64,000 bases of DNA from Pyrobaculum arsenaticum DSM 13514 (lineage in GTDB: Archaea; Thermoproteota; Thermoprotei; Thermoproteales; Thermoproteaceae). Below the pieces are notes generated by a model, which was not told the DNA's origin, searched no databases, and was given only the letters and a program-made list of their open reading frames with translations. Where the stretch lies: contig NC_009376.1 of the NCBI RefSeq assembly GCF_000016385.1, forward strand, positions 620,001 to 684,000, written 5' to 3'. The position numbers and the translations under genes were made by a program. Positions 1 to 14,112 of the stretch are shown here, piece by piece (positions within the stretch are counted from its first letter, which is position 1; each line of letters opens with the position of its first letter).

Positions 1-171
1 CAAGAACCAGGGCCCGCATGTTGCCGGGAAAACTCTAATATTTAAACAATACGTTGAAAAAATACGAAAAAACGCCGAGAGGTTGCACAAAATACCACCC
101 CAGGATTAACACGCCACAGAAAGCTAGAAAACACGGTAGCCGCCCACCCCCAGCGGGTTTTCAAAATAGGT

Positions 172-3280
<3,109 letters not shown>

Positions 3281-3322
3281 TGCGGGGCTGAGGGGAAGCC
3301 CTTTGGACTACCCACCCCCGGG
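3281..3322 (-). other. very short 16S-23S spacer
   Basis: Only about 40-50 bases separate the 16S 3' end (anti-Shine-Dalgarno CACCTCC, ending near 3324) from the estimated 23S 5' end. No tRNA is present. The spacer starts with a small self-complementary block (CCACCC / GGGTGG, 3311-3324), which may be a processing hairpin. Such a small spacer leaves little room for the usual long processing stems. Confidence 0.6.
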
Positions 3323-3323
3323 T

Positions 3324-3373
<50 letters not shown>

Positions 3374-3748
3374 CCCCCCTTGGGAGCCCCCTGCTCGTCC
3401 CCCCACCTTTCGGCAAGGGGCCTCGCAGGGAGCTCCCTCGGGTGGTGCGACGGGCGGTGTGTGCAAGGGGCAGGGACGTATTCACCGCGCGTTGGTGACA
3501 CGCGGTTACTAGGGATTCCACGTTCACGAGGGCGAGTTGCAGCCCTCGATCCCTACTGGGGCGGGGTTTACGGGATTGCCTCCCCCTTTCGGGGTCGGTT
3601 CCCGCTGTCCCCGCCATTGCAGCTCGCGTGCAGCCCCGGGGTTTCGGGGCATACTGACCTGCCGTGGCCCCCTCCTTCCTCCGGCTTACGCCGGCAGTCC
3701 CCCTAGTGTGCCCCCCGTCCCGTAGGACGGGGTAGCAACTAGGGGCGG

Positions 3749-3780
<32 letters not shown>

Positions 3781-4085
3781 CCTCACGGCACGAGCTGACG
3801 ACGGCCATGCACCTCCTCTCAGCTCGTCCGGCAAGGTCGTTAGCCTGGCCTTCATCCTGCTGTCGCCCCGGGTGAGGTTTCCGGCGTTGACTCCAATTAA
3901 GCCGCAAGCTTCACCCCTTGTGGTGCCCCCCCGCCAATTCCTTTAAGTTTCAGCCTTGCGGCCGTACTCCCCAGGCGGCGGGCTTAACGGTTTCCCTTCG
4001 CCACCGGCCGGGCCCTAAGCCCAGCCGACAGCTAGCCCGCATCGTTTACGGCCGGGACTACAGGGGTATCTAATCCCCTTTGCTC

Positions 4086-4125
<40 letters not shown>

Positions 4126-4269
4126 CCCGCTTTCGCCACTGGTGGTCCTCCGGGGATTAACGGATTTCGCCCCTACCCCCGGAGTACCGGCGGCCTCTCC
4201 CGCCCCCTAGCCCGGCAGTATCGCCCCCCGCCCCCGGGTTGGGCCCGGGGATTTCAGGAGCGACTTGCC

Positions 4270-4300
<31 letters not shown>

Positions 4301-4317
4301 ACACCCCGACCACTCGT

Positions 4318-4349
<32 letters not shown>

Positions 4350-4444
4350 ACTTGCCCCCCACTTATTCTCCCGGCGTTTTAGACCGGGCAAAAGCCGGGC
4401 TCTTCGCCCGGCACTCGGGGTAGCCCCGTCGCGGTTGCCCGCAT

Positions 4445-6180
<1,736 letters not shown>

Positions 6181-6200
6181 ACTTTGGCCGATCTTGCTTC

Positions 6201-7100
6201 GTGGTAGAAATTAGTTCGGACTTACAAAAAGTGGCGAGGGAGGCGGCGCTGGACGAGTATAAAGAGTATGTAACGTACTCGGCGCTGGCTAGGGCGGAGC
6301 GCAACCCGAGGCGGCGCGCCGTCTTGGAGAGGCTGGCGGAGCAGGAGCTGGAACACTTCCGCTTCTGGAACAAGTTCGCCGGGGTTGCCCCGCCTGGCTG
6401 GTTTAGGCTGTACGCCTACTTTATGGTGTTTGTCCGGCTTCTTCTGGGGGCGACGTTTGTGGCTAAGCTCCTGGAGCGGGGGGAGGAGGGGGCGGTGGGG
6501 CGGTACCGGTCTGTTCTGCCGCTTCTCCCAGACGCCGACCGGGAGGCTCTTCTCAAGATTATTGCGGATGAGGAGGGGCACGAGCGGGCTCTTATAGATC
6601 AGCTGGACGAGGCCGTTGTGAAGTATATGGGGGCCCTGGTCTTGGGCCTGGCCGACGCCATTATCGAGATTACGGGGGCGCACGCAGGGACTCTCGGCAC
6701 TACTGACAGCACGGTGGTGGCGGGGGTTATTGGCCTTATTGTGGGGGTGGGGGCTGCCATCTCCATGGCCTCCGCCTCGTACCTCCAGGCGAAGCACGAT
6801 GTGGGGAAGTCGCCTGGCGTCGCGGCCTTGGCCACGGGGCTGAGCTACATAGCGGCTGTGGCCCTGCTGTCTCTGCCCTACTTCCTGCTTCACGACGTCT
6901 ACCTCGCCTTCGCGGCGTCTATCACCGTGGGGGTCTTCCTGGCGTTTTTGCTGACCTTCCAGGGGGCTGTCTACGCTGAGAGGGATTTCAAGTTTGAGTT
7001 TCTGCAGACTGTGGGCCTCCTCCTGGGCACGGCCTTCCTCACGTACCTCCTCGGCGACTGGCTGGGCTCTGTGTTCGGCGTTAAGAAGCTGGTTGGCTGA
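6201..7100 (+). CDS. rubrerythrin-like / VIT1-CCC1 family fusion membrane protein
   Basis: A 299-residue protein in two parts. Residues 1-135 look like a ferritin/rubrerythrin-type four-helix domain with metal-ligand patterns EYKEY, EQELEH and DEEGHE. Residues 140-299 carry four to five hydrophobic helices, beginning with the VIT1/CCC1 signature LGLADAIIEITGAHAG and then GVIGLIVGVGAAISMASASYL. Fusions of this kind are thought to move Fe2+ or Mn2+ across a membrane, using the soluble domain to bind metal. Start GTG 6201 is leaderless: TATA TTTATAA lies at about 6171-6178, over the stop of the previous gene. The exact substrate is not determined. Confidence 0.85.
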   Translation: MVEISSDLQKVAREAALDEYKEYVTYSALARAERNPRRRAVLERLAEQELEHFRFWNKFAGVAPPGWFRLYAYFMVFVRLLLGATFVAKLLERGEEGAVGRYRSVLPLLPDADREALLKIIADEEGHERALIDQLDEAVVKYMGALVLGLADAIIEITGAHAGTLGTTDSTVVAGVIGLIVGVGAAISMASASYLQAKHDVGKSPGVAALATGLSYIAAVALLSLPYFLLHDVYLAFAASITVGVFLAFLLTFQGAVYAERDFKFEFLQTVGLLLGTAFLTYLLGDWLGSVFGVKKLVG

Positions 7101-7172
7101 CGCGGCAGGGGCCTGGGGCGGCGCGTCTTGGCACGGGCCTTGTACTATTTTTATTGGGTGTTTTTTCTTTCT

Positions 7173-8603
7173 GTGTTCTCGGATCTCCGCGCCTTTTTGG
7201 ACGCCTTGGAGGAGAGGGGGTGGCTGAAGAGGGTTTCTGAGCCCCTTTCGCCTGAGCTGGAGATTCCGGAGGTGCTGCGCCGGGTGATGTACGCGAGGGG
7301 CCCGGCCCTCCTCTTTGAGTCGGTGAAGGGCTTTCCCAAGTGGCGCGTCGTCGGCAACCTCTTCGGCTCTCTGGAGAGGATCCGCTTGGCGCTGAGCGCT
7401 GAGCGGCTTGAAGACGTGGGGAGGCGCATCTTGGCGCCGATGGCCTCGCCGCCGCCTATCACCCTTATGGATAAGTTCAGGGCCGCGGCTGACCTCTTCG
7501 AGCTTGGGCGCTACGCCCCTAGGGCTGTCCGTTCGGCGCCTGTTAAGGAGGTGGAGGAGGCCCCGAACCTCCTCTCTATCCCGGCTTTTAAGAGCTGGCC
7601 GGGGGACGCTGGCCGCTACATAACCTTCGGCCCTCTCGTGACGCGGACTGCCTCGGGGATATATAACGTGGGGCTTTACCGGATCCAGATCCTCAACGAG
7701 GCAGAGGCTATTGTCCACGCGCAGATTCACAAGAGGGCGGCCGACCTCTTCGCATCGTCGCGGGGGTGCGTGGACGCTGCCATCGTCATCGGGGGGGACC
7801 CGGCCTTCCTTCTCAGCGCGATGATGCCCACGCCCTACCCGCTGGACGAGTACCTCTTCGCGGGGGTGTTGAGGGGCTCTGGGCTCGAGGTGACGAGGGG
7901 CTCCGCCACGGACCTCTACATCCCGGCGCGGGCTGAGGCCGTCGTGGAGGGCTGTGTCGACGTCTCTGACCTGAGGAGGGAGGGGCCTTTCGGCGACCAC
8001 TACGGCGTGTACGACCCCGGGGGGCTCTACCCCGTATTTAAGGCTAAGCTTGTCCTGCGGCGGGAGGACCCCATCTACTACGGCACTGTCGTGGGGAAGC
8101 CGCCTCTGGAGGATGCCTATATGGGGAAGGCGGTGGAGCGGGTATTTCTCCCGGTTCTCCAGTTCCTCCTGCCTGAAGTGGTTGATATAAACCTGCCGGA
8201 GTTCGGCCTCTTCCAGGGGGTTGCCATCGTTTCTGTTAAAAAGCGCTTCCCGGGGCATGGGAAGAAGGTGATGATGGCGCTGTGGGGGCTGGGCCACATG
8301 ATGTCCCTCACCAAGGTCGTCATCGTGGTGGACCACGACGTCAATGTGCACGACCTCAACGAGGTGCTCTTCGCCATAGCCCAGCGGGTCGACCCGCAAC
8401 GGGACGTGGTGGTGGTCCCGGGGGCACACGTAGATGTCTTGGACACCGGGTCCCCTACGCCGGGGTACGGAAGCAAGCTTGGGATCGATGCCACCCGGAA
8501 GCTGCCGGAGGAGTACGGGGGCCGGTCGTGGCCAGCAGAGGTGGAGCCCGACCCTGAGGTGGCGGAGAGGGTTAGGGGGGTGGTGGAGCGGGTTTTGGGG
8601 TGA
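7173..8603 (+). CDS. ubiD: UbiD-family decarboxylase
   Basis: A 476-residue protein of the UbiD (3-polyprenyl-4-hydroxybenzoate decarboxylase) family, which uses prenylated FMN. Visible family features are the N-terminal LRAFLDALEERGWLKRV, the central IGGDPAF, and the GPFGDHYGVY/DPGG region with conserved acidic residues, followed by EVVDINLPEFGLF and VDHDVNVHDLNEV. The role may be quinone biosynthesis or another non-oxidative (de)carboxylation. I prefer GTG 7173, about 25 bases after an AT-rich TATA-like TATTTTTATT (7144-7153); the upstream hydrophobic frame from 7128 is probably untranslated. The stop overlaps the next start (TGA/ATG at 8601-8605). Confidence 0.88.
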   Translation: MFSDLRAFLDALEERGWLKRVSEPLSPELEIPEVLRRVMYARGPALLFESVKGFPKWRVVGNLFGSLERIRLALSAERLEDVGRRILAPMASPPPITLMDKFRAAADLFELGRYAPRAVRSAPVKEVEEAPNLLSIPAFKSWPGDAGRYITFGPLVTRTASGIYNVGLYRIQILNEAEAIVHAQIHKRAADLFASSRGCVDAAIVIGGDPAFLLSAMMPTPYPLDEYLFAGVLRGSGLEVTRGSATDLYIPARAEAVVEGCVDVSDLRREGPFGDHYGVYDPGGLYPVFKAKLVLRREDPIYYGTVVGKPPLEDAYMGKAVERVFLPVLQFLLPEVVDINLPEFGLFQGVAIVSVKKRFPGHGKKVMMALWGLGHMMSLTKVVIVVDHDVNVHDLNEVLFAIAQRVDPQRDVVVVPGAHVDVLDTGSPTPGYGSKLGIDATRKLPEEYGGRSWPAEVEPDPEVAERVRGVVERVLG

Positions 8604-9232
8604 TGTGGCGGCTGGTGGTGGAGGGGGGTGTCCTTAAGAGGGTGGAGGAGCCGGCGCTTCTCATCCCTCCCGGCTTCGTGGGGGTTAAGGTGAAGGCGTT
8701 TCTCGTCGACGACTTCACGCAGTGGGTTCTGCGCAGGGGGTTTGGCTCGCCGTCGCGTTGGGCCTTCGGCGTGGTGGTGTCGGGGGGCGAGGTGGGGCGG
8801 CACGTGGTGGCCTATGCCGAAAACGCGGCGGCGCAGTACATAGCCACAGACCGTTTCGCCTTCGTCTCGGGTCAACCCTCGGCGCTTGAGACGGCGGCGG
8901 TGGCCTACGTGGTGGAGGCCCTCCACCGCATCCCCCGGGGGGTCCGGGTGGAGGTGCTGGGGGGCGACCCGAGGCGCGCCGCCGTTGAGGAGCTGGCTGA
9001 GGTGGGGCCTTCTAAGTGGCGGATAGCCCTCCAGGGGGCGACAATCTCGGGGGGCCGCGTCGTCGCCCTTTCGAGACTTGTGGAGGTGGTGGGCAACTCC
9101 GTGGTGCGCTTCGTCGATGTCCCCTCTAGGCGGGCCCTCGCCGCGGCGGCGTCGCTGAAGGTCAGGCTGGGTCTCCCGGTGGTGGGGCTGGGGGAGCTCC
9201 CCGGCGGGTGGGCCGTGGTGGCGGTGGACTGA
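8603..9232 (+). CDS. reduced MDR (zinc alcohol dehydrogenase-like) protein, function unknown
   Basis: A 209-residue protein translationally coupled to ubiD (ATG overlaps its TGA). The order of pieces resembles a shrunken medium-chain dehydrogenase/reductase: GFVGVKVKAFLVDDFTQWVL where MDR enzymes have the first catalytic segment, AFGVVVSGGEVGRHVVA where they have the GHE/GxVV segment, AENAAAQYIA like their AEY segment, then SALETAAVAYVVEALHRI. The zinc ligands (Cys, GHE) are absent and the Rossmann portion VEVLGGDPRRAAVEEL is short and degenerate. Catalysis by the usual mechanism seems unlikely. Family assignment is inference from pattern only. Confidence 0.5.
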   Translation: MWRLVVEGGVLKRVEEPALLIPPGFVGVKVKAFLVDDFTQWVLRRGFGSPSRWAFGVVVSGGEVGRHVVAYAENAAAQYIATDRFAFVSGQPSALETAAVAYVVEALHRIPRGVRVEVLGGDPRRAAVEELAEVGPSKWRIALQGATISGGRVVALSRLVEVVGNSVVRFVDVPSRRALAAAASLKVRLGLPVVGLGELPGGWAVVAVD

Positions 9233-9291
9233 GGAGCGGGGCTGGGGTGTGTCCCTGTGTGTGTTTTTATACCTCTTGGTTTGGGGGTGCG

Positions 9292-10752
9292 ATGGAGAGG
9301 CAGAGTGTTGAGAAGGTGGGGGAGTGGAGGCACCTTTTGGCCTCTCTGCGGGGGGCTGGGGTGGAGCCCTACCCCCACTCCTTTACTGTGGAGCACAGCA
9401 TAAAGGCGCTTAACGAGCTTAGGCGTCAGGCCCTCCTAGATCCGTGGCTGGGCGCCACTATCAGAACCGCGGGGAGGGTTACAGACGTGAGGCGGCACCC
9501 CAACGTGGTTTTTATCGACCTCTACGAGGACGGGGCGCGGTTCCAGGTGATGGCGGATCCGAAGCTCCCGGTTCTTGAGCACGTATGGCGCGGGGACTTT
9601 ATCGGAGTGGAGGGGCCTCTTGTGAAGACCCAGCGGGGGGACTACGCAGTTAAGGCCTCCTCAATCGTCCTCTTGGCTAAGGCGGTTCAGCCTCTGCCGG
9701 AGTGGGGGAAGGTGGACCGATCCTCCCCGTTCTATATGCGTTACCGCTCGGTGGCGATGGTTCTCGACCTTCAGTTGCGGTGGCGGGTGGCGGCCCGGGC
9801 GCGGCTGATACAGGCGTTTAGGGAGGCGATGTGGAGGCGGGGGTTTTTGGAGATCCCCACCCCCGTCCTCCAGCCTATATACGGCGGGGCGGCGGCGCGG
9901 CCCTTCACGACTAAGATCTGGGCTATAGACGAGGAGTGGTATCTCCGCATCTCGCCGGAGCTCTACCTCAAGCGGTACATAATCGCCGGCTTCCCGAAGG
10001 TCTTCGAAATTGGCCCCCAGTTCCGGAACGAAGATATAGACGCCCTTCACAACCCGGAGTTTTGGTCGCTGGAGGCCTACCAGGCCTACGCCGACTATAA
10101 GGATATTATGAGGCTGACCGAGGAGGTGGTGTATGAGGCTGTCAGGGCCGTCTTGGGCACCGGCGTGGTTAAGTACAGGGAGTGGAGCATAAACTTCTCG
10201 CCTCCGTGGCGGAGGGTTACGCTTCACGACGCGTTGCGGGAGTTCGCCGGGGTTGACCCCGACAGGCTTACAGACGACGACATAAAGGAAAGACTGAGGG
10301 AACTCCAGGTGCCGCTTAGGGTGTACAACAGGGGGGTGGCCCTGGTTAAGCTCTTCGAGAAGCTGGTGGAGAAGAAGCTGGTGCAACCCACCTTCGTCTT
10401 GGACTACCCCGAGGAGTCCACCCCCTTGTGTAAGCCGCACCGGGAGAAGGCCGGCCTTGTGGAGCGCTTCGAGGCCTTTGTGGGGGGTCTCGAAATTGCA
10501 AACGCCTACACTGAGCTGAACGACCCGGTGAAGCAGTACGAGTTTTTTGCCCGGGAGGAGGAGCTGTTTCCCAAAGACGAGGCGCACCCCTTGGACTGGG
10601 ACTTCGTGGAGGAGCTGTCCTTTGGCATGCCCCCGACCGGCGGCGTGGGGATTGGGGTGGATAGGCTTGCGATGATTATTACAAACGCCGAGTCTATTAA
10701 AGATGTTATCCCGTACCCGATTGTGTCGCGTCGCTCCTTGGCGGAGGGCTAG
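9292..10752 (+). CDS. lysS: lysyl-tRNA synthetase, class II
   Basis: A 486-residue class II LysRS that charges tRNA-Lys. An N-terminal OB-fold anticodon-binding domain (about residues 45-150, with AGRVTDVRRHPNVVFIDLYE) is followed by the catalytic domain, with motif 2 FEIGPQFRNED and motif 3 GVGIGVDRLAMI near the end. The start ATG 9292 sits about 25 bases after TATA TTTTTATAC (9263-9271); the longer frame from 9208 reads through the promoter. The last 47 bases overlap the 3' end of the convergent glycosyltransferase gene. Confidence 0.95.
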   Translation: MERQSVEKVGEWRHLLASLRGAGVEPYPHSFTVEHSIKALNELRRQALLDPWLGATIRTAGRVTDVRRHPNVVFIDLYEDGARFQVMADPKLPVLEHVWRGDFIGVEGPLVKTQRGDYAVKASSIVLLAKAVQPLPEWGKVDRSSPFYMRYRSVAMVLDLQLRWRVAARARLIQAFREAMWRRGFLEIPTPVLQPIYGGAAARPFTTKIWAIDEEWYLRISPELYLKRYIIAGFPKVFEIGPQFRNEDIDALHNPEFWSLEAYQAYADYKDIMRLTEEVVYEAVRAVLGTGVVKYREWSINFSPPWRRVTLHDALREFAGVDPDRLTDDDIKERLRELQVPLRVYNRGVALVKLFEKLVEKKLVQPTFVLDYPEESTPLCKPHREKAGLVERFEAFVGGLEIANAYTELNDPVKQYEFFAREEELFPKDEAHPLDWDFVEELSFGMPPTGGVGIGVDRLAMIITNAESIKDVIPYPIVSRRSLAEG

Positions 10753-12247
10753 TTATTTTTGTAAGTACGTAGAGGGTGGCGGCTAGGAGGAAGGCGGTGT
10801 TTGTTATGAAGACTGGGTTTGCGGTGGTTAGGGCGTAGGCGAAGAGGGCGCCTAGGGCCGCGGCGAGGCCTATCTCGTACGGCCCGGCTCGGCCCGACAA
10901 GACGGAGGCGAGGCCTTTGGGGGTGATGTGCCACCTTATTCTCCTCCGGAGTGTGCCGAGGACCACGTAGAAGGCTAGGTAGGGGCTGAGGACTAGGAGG
11001 AGGGCGGCTGACTTGGCAAGCTTCCCCGCCACCGCAACGAAGCTGTGCCCGTCGCGCCTCGCCAGCTTGTAGACGTAGTATACCTGGACCAGCGCCGCTA
11101 TGCCCAGGGCCAGCTGTAGTATGAGTATGTGGAGGGGCGGCAGGAGGATGCCCATGTAGCCCATTGCCAGTCCCGAGAGCATTATGGCGAATGTTGTCAT
11201 TATCATGAGGGGGTGGGTGGCCACGTTGAGGAAGACGCTTATTCTGTGGGGGAGGGGCATCCACAGCCTAAATATCTTCAGCCCGTACGCCGCCAATAAG
11301 TACGCCGAGTTGTAGGTCCAGCGGGCGTACTGCTTCTTGAACGCGGCATAGCCGCCAGGCACCTCGACATATACTGGAACCCCCGGCGAGTATACCACTC
11401 TGCCTCCGTGTAGATACGCCTTCATGGATATGTCGTAGTCGTCGGCGGTGCAGTTGCAGAAGCCTCCCATCTCCTGGAGGAACTTCTTCCTCACCGCTAT
11501 CCCCGACCCCAAGGCGAAGATTGGGTGTCCCGTATTGTGGCGTCCCACTATCGCTACGTGAAATAGCAAATACTTGTAGAGGAAGAGCTGGAGGGTTGCT
11601 ATGGGGGTTTTGACGGGGGCGTAGCCGTCCCAGCCGAGGAATAGGATCTCCCTCTCCCCCACCGCCCTGGCCCTGTGGCATAGGTCGGGGGGCGGCACGC
11701 TGTCTACGTCGAGGAAGAGGAGGATCTCCCCCCTGGCCCGCTCCGCGGCCCAGTTCAGCGCAACTCCCTTGTAGCCCACGGGCTGGGGCCTCCTCAGCGC
11801 CTTGGCGTTGGGGACTGCGAGGCTCTCCACCGCCTTTCTAATCTCCTCGAAGGCGTCTGGGGGGTCGTCTGACACCACTATGATCTCCGCGTCGGGGCAG
11901 TTAAGCGCCGCCAGTCTCTTTACGGCTTGGGCAACGGTCTCGGGGCTTTCGTTTTTTACCGGAATTATTATGGAGAGTGGGGCGTCGGCGGGGTCGGCGC
12001 GGAGGTCGGGGGGCTGGCGGCTGGAGTGCCGGGCGTAGTAGATGTAGTGGGCTATTAGCAGTATGGACAAGGCCAGTAGGGCGAGGTATATTGTCAGCAA
12101 CGCGTTTTCAAGCCAGGGCGGGATGGCGGGGGCGTTTGGCACCGTCACGGGGCCTTGGCGCGTCTTGTTGAGGATTCGCAGTGTGTCGTTGAGGACGTCT
12201 GGCGATATCTGCGGGATGGTGATATTCGGCAGGGTGATGTTGACCAC
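10706..12247 (-). CDS. membrane glycosyltransferase, family 2
   Basis: A 513-residue processive-type GT2. An N-terminal Asn-rich segment, one transmembrane helix (about 45-67), then the GT-A domain with SIIIPVKNES, EIIVVSDDP, the DxD motif LFLDVDS, an acidic TADDYD and the QYARW motif typical of cellulose or hyaluronan synthase-like enzymes. Several C-terminal membrane helices follow. It likely transfers sugar to a polysaccharide or lipid carrier at the membrane. Start GTG 12247 has both a TATA-like TTTTTTAG about 25 bases upstream and a GGAGGGG purine run just before it. Its 3' end overlaps lysS by 47 bases, tail to tail. Confidence 0.88.
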   Translation of the reverse strand: MVNITLPNITIPQISPDVLNDTLRILNKTRQGPVTVPNAPAIPPWLENALLTIYLALLALSILLIAHYIYYARHSSRQPPDLRADPADAPLSIIIPVKNESPETVAQAVKRLAALNCPDAEIIVVSDDPPDAFEEIRKAVESLAVPNAKALRRPQPVGYKGVALNWAAERARGEILLFLDVDSVPPPDLCHRARAVGEREILFLGWDGYAPVKTPIATLQLFLYKYLLFHVAIVGRHNTGHPIFALGSGIAVRKKFLQEMGGFCNCTADDYDISMKAYLHGGRVVYSPGVPVYVEVPGGYAAFKKQYARWTYNSAYLLAAYGLKIFRLWMPLPHRISVFLNVATHPLMIMTTFAIMLSGLAMGYMGILLPPLHILILQLALGIAALVQVYYVYKLARRDGHSFVAVAGKLAKSAALLLVLSPYLAFYVVLGTLRRRIRWHITPKGLASVLSGRAGPYEIGLAAALGALFAYALTTANPVFITNTAFLLAATLYVLTKITSPPPRSDATQSGTG

Positions 12248-12429
12248 GGCCCCTCCTTCATGGGTCTAAAAAACTGTACCTGCATTTTCCTGGAGTAGTT
12301 AATAGTGGGTTACAGAGCCACAGGCGTGCGTCTAGGCGGGTTGTGGTCGAGCTCCTTGGCGGCGCCTGTTGTATTACCTATAACATTTCTCAAACTGGGC
12401 GTGTGGTTTTAAACTCCTCCGAGGTATAT

Positions 12430-13170
12430 ATGGTGCTCGTGGTTGAGTCTCCGCGGGTTCTCCTAGTGGGTAGCTGGGGCTCTGAGTCGCTTGTCTCAGC
12501 TTTCACAGATGCGCTGTACCGGGGCGCCTCCTGGGAGGAGGCCCTCAAGGCGCAGGCCCCGGACGTAGTCGCCAGGCGCATTTCGGCGTTTTACAGACAG
12601 GGCCACTGGTCTGTGTTCGAGTTTATGGGGGCCCAGTTCCTCGTGGAGTGCTCCCGGGCTTGCCACACCCAGCTCATCAGGCACAGGCTGGCGTCCTACT
12701 GGTCTGAGTCCCAGCGCTACGTAGATTATACTAAGCGAGAAATTAGGTTCATAGTGCCAAAAGGATTTCCAGTCGAGATATTACAACGCGCGTATGGTGA
12801 CTACGTAAAGCTGAGGGATGTGTATAAGCCTGAATACGCCAGGATGGCTTTGCCCAACGCCACGGCCGTCCTCTTCGCAGTGCAGATGAACGCCCGGGAG
12901 CTGTTGCTCAACTTCGCCCCCCTGCGGTGCGCCTACACGGCCCAGGCGGAGATAAGGCACGTCTGTTGGCAGATGTTCGCCCACGCCTACAAGCTGTGGC
13001 CAAACCTGGCGAGGCTTGTGTGGGAGGACTTACCCACGTTGCACAGAGACTTCTGCACCAAGGTGCCGAAGGGGGAGGACTGCCGGCTCTACGCAATAAA
13101 AGACGCCGAGGAGAAGCACGGCCCCCTCCCGGAGAAGCCGTGGGTGGAGGCACTCGCCTATGGCCGTTAG
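12430..13170 (+). CDS. thyX: flavin-dependent thymidylate synthase ThyX
   Basis: A 246-residue enzyme making dTMP from dUMP with FAD, NADPH and methylenetetrahydrofolate (or the archaeal equivalent). The diagnostic ThyX motif RHRLASYWSESQRY lies at residues 84-97, followed by AEIRHVCWQM, which supplies dUMP contacts. The motif has SYWSES in place of the usual S(F/Y)xxxSxR spacing, which fits crenarchaeal ThyX. TATA TTTTAAA (12406-12412) places transcription start at about 12430-12440, so I use ATG 12430; GTG 12433 or 12439 are alternatives. It overlaps the next gene by 11 bases, suggesting an operon. Confidence 0.93.
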   Translation: MVLVVESPRVLLVGSWGSESLVSAFTDALYRGASWEEALKAQAPDVVARRISAFYRQGHWSVFEFMGAQFLVECSRACHTQLIRHRLASYWSESQRYVDYTKREIRFIVPKGFPVEILQRAYGDYVKLRDVYKPEYARMALPNATAVLFAVQMNARELLLNFAPLRCAYTAQAEIRHVCWQMFAHAYKLWPNLARLVWEDLPTLHRDFCTKVPKGEDCRLYAIKDAEEKHGPLPEKPWVEALAYGR

Positions 13171-14017
13171 GAGGGTTTTAATCCGGGGGCTTGAGGCGGG
13201 TTCGGCTTATTTGGCTTACCTCTTCAGGAACAGCGGGGTGGAGGTGGATATCCTCACGGCGAACCCCTCCGACCCTCTTCTCGACGTTCCTCCCTTCGAG
13301 CCGCTCTTCACGCTGGATTACATAAGAGACGTCCTCGCCGTCCGGCTGGTGAAGGAGCCTTCGGGGAGTTACGACGCGGTTGTGGACTCGTGCGACGTGT
13401 TTGGCTTCGAGGAGGTTAAGAAGGCCCTCTCAACGGATAAGCCGGTGTACGTGGTGGGGGATAGCTGGCTCTCCGCCTCCCTCTCCCTCTACCGGTCCCT
13501 CCCCGTGCCCAACGTGGATTTAGAACTGCCGGTGGAGGCCACGGACGATTTCGCCGAGGTGTCGGTTAGGTACAAGCCCTATGTGGGGGGTACCCACCAG
13601 CTGTGCGGCAGTTTTAAGGACGCGTGGGGAGGTTGCCTATACACTCCTATGCGCGCCTTGGAGAGGATCTACGCCGCGGTGGACGTCTACGCCTCTTTGA
13701 TGGGGCTGGAGGCGCCTAGGAGGAATCTAAGGCTTCAATACGCCGTGGGTGGGGACAAGCTGTTCGTCGCGATGGGCTGTAGGCCTGAGGGAAAGGCGTC
13801 TAAGATAAACATCGGGGATGGGCAGGTCTGGGTCTACGGCGAGGAGGGGGCGCCGAGATACGTCTTGTTCCAGGGGAGGCCGGAGCACGGCCCGTGGGTC
13901 TTCGCCATGTATAACTTGGCCCGTGCCCTCAACTCCGCCTTTCTGTACGACCTCGCCCCCTGGAGGAGAGGGGGGTTTAACCTGGGGTTTGTTGGCCACC
14001 TTTTTAGAAAGAGATAG
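13160..14017 (+). CDS. uncharacterised protein with Rossmann-like start, coupled to thyX
   Basis: A 285-residue protein I do not recognise. The N-terminus reads VLIRGLEAGSAYLAYLFRNSG, a beta-alpha-beta nucleotide-binding pattern with GxEAGSA in place of GxGxxG, followed by an acidic VEVDIL at the end of strand 2, as in FAD/NAD(P)-binding proteins. The middle has GGTHQLCGSFKDAWGGCLYTP with two cysteines, and the C-terminus has GRPEHGPWVFAMYNLARAL. The 11-base overlap with thyX suggests co-translation and perhaps a flavin or pterin-related function. That is inference from context only. Confidence 0.55.
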   Translation: MAVRRVLIRGLEAGSAYLAYLFRNSGVEVDILTANPSDPLLDVPPFEPLFTLDYIRDVLAVRLVKEPSGSYDAVVDSCDVFGFEEVKKALSTDKPVYVVGDSWLSASLSLYRSLPVPNVDLELPVEATDDFAEVSVRYKPYVGGTHQLCGSFKDAWGGCLYTPMRALERIYAAVDVYASLMGLEAPRRNLRLQYAVGGDKLFVAMGCRPEGKASKINIGDGQVWVYGEEGAPRYVLFQGRPEHGPWVFAMYNLARALNSAFLYDLAPWRRGGFNLGFVGHLFRKR

Positions 14018-14112
14018 TGTACCCAGACACCGTCAGGCCGTCTCACAGCGCCGCCTCTGAGGCGGCTCTCAACAGCCTGTCGCTGTGTTAAACTATTGCT
14101 GTGTTTAAAAGA

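Noticed and set aside
8270..8290. TGATGA inside ubiD (and others at 37079 and 44250) as C boxes
   Set aside because: They lie in clear coding sequence and no D box follows at guide spacing.
6222..8429. A 735-codon minus-strand open frame opposite the VIT1-fusion and ubiD genes
   Set aside because: It is antisense to two recognisable proteins, is very rich in His, Arg and Pro, and has no motif; it is a GC-codon shadow.
14030..14100. GCCGCCTC/GAGGCGGC palindrome between convergent genes as a guide RNA
   Set aside because: No C, D or ACA box in register; more likely a 3'-end hairpin, and the loop is a single base.
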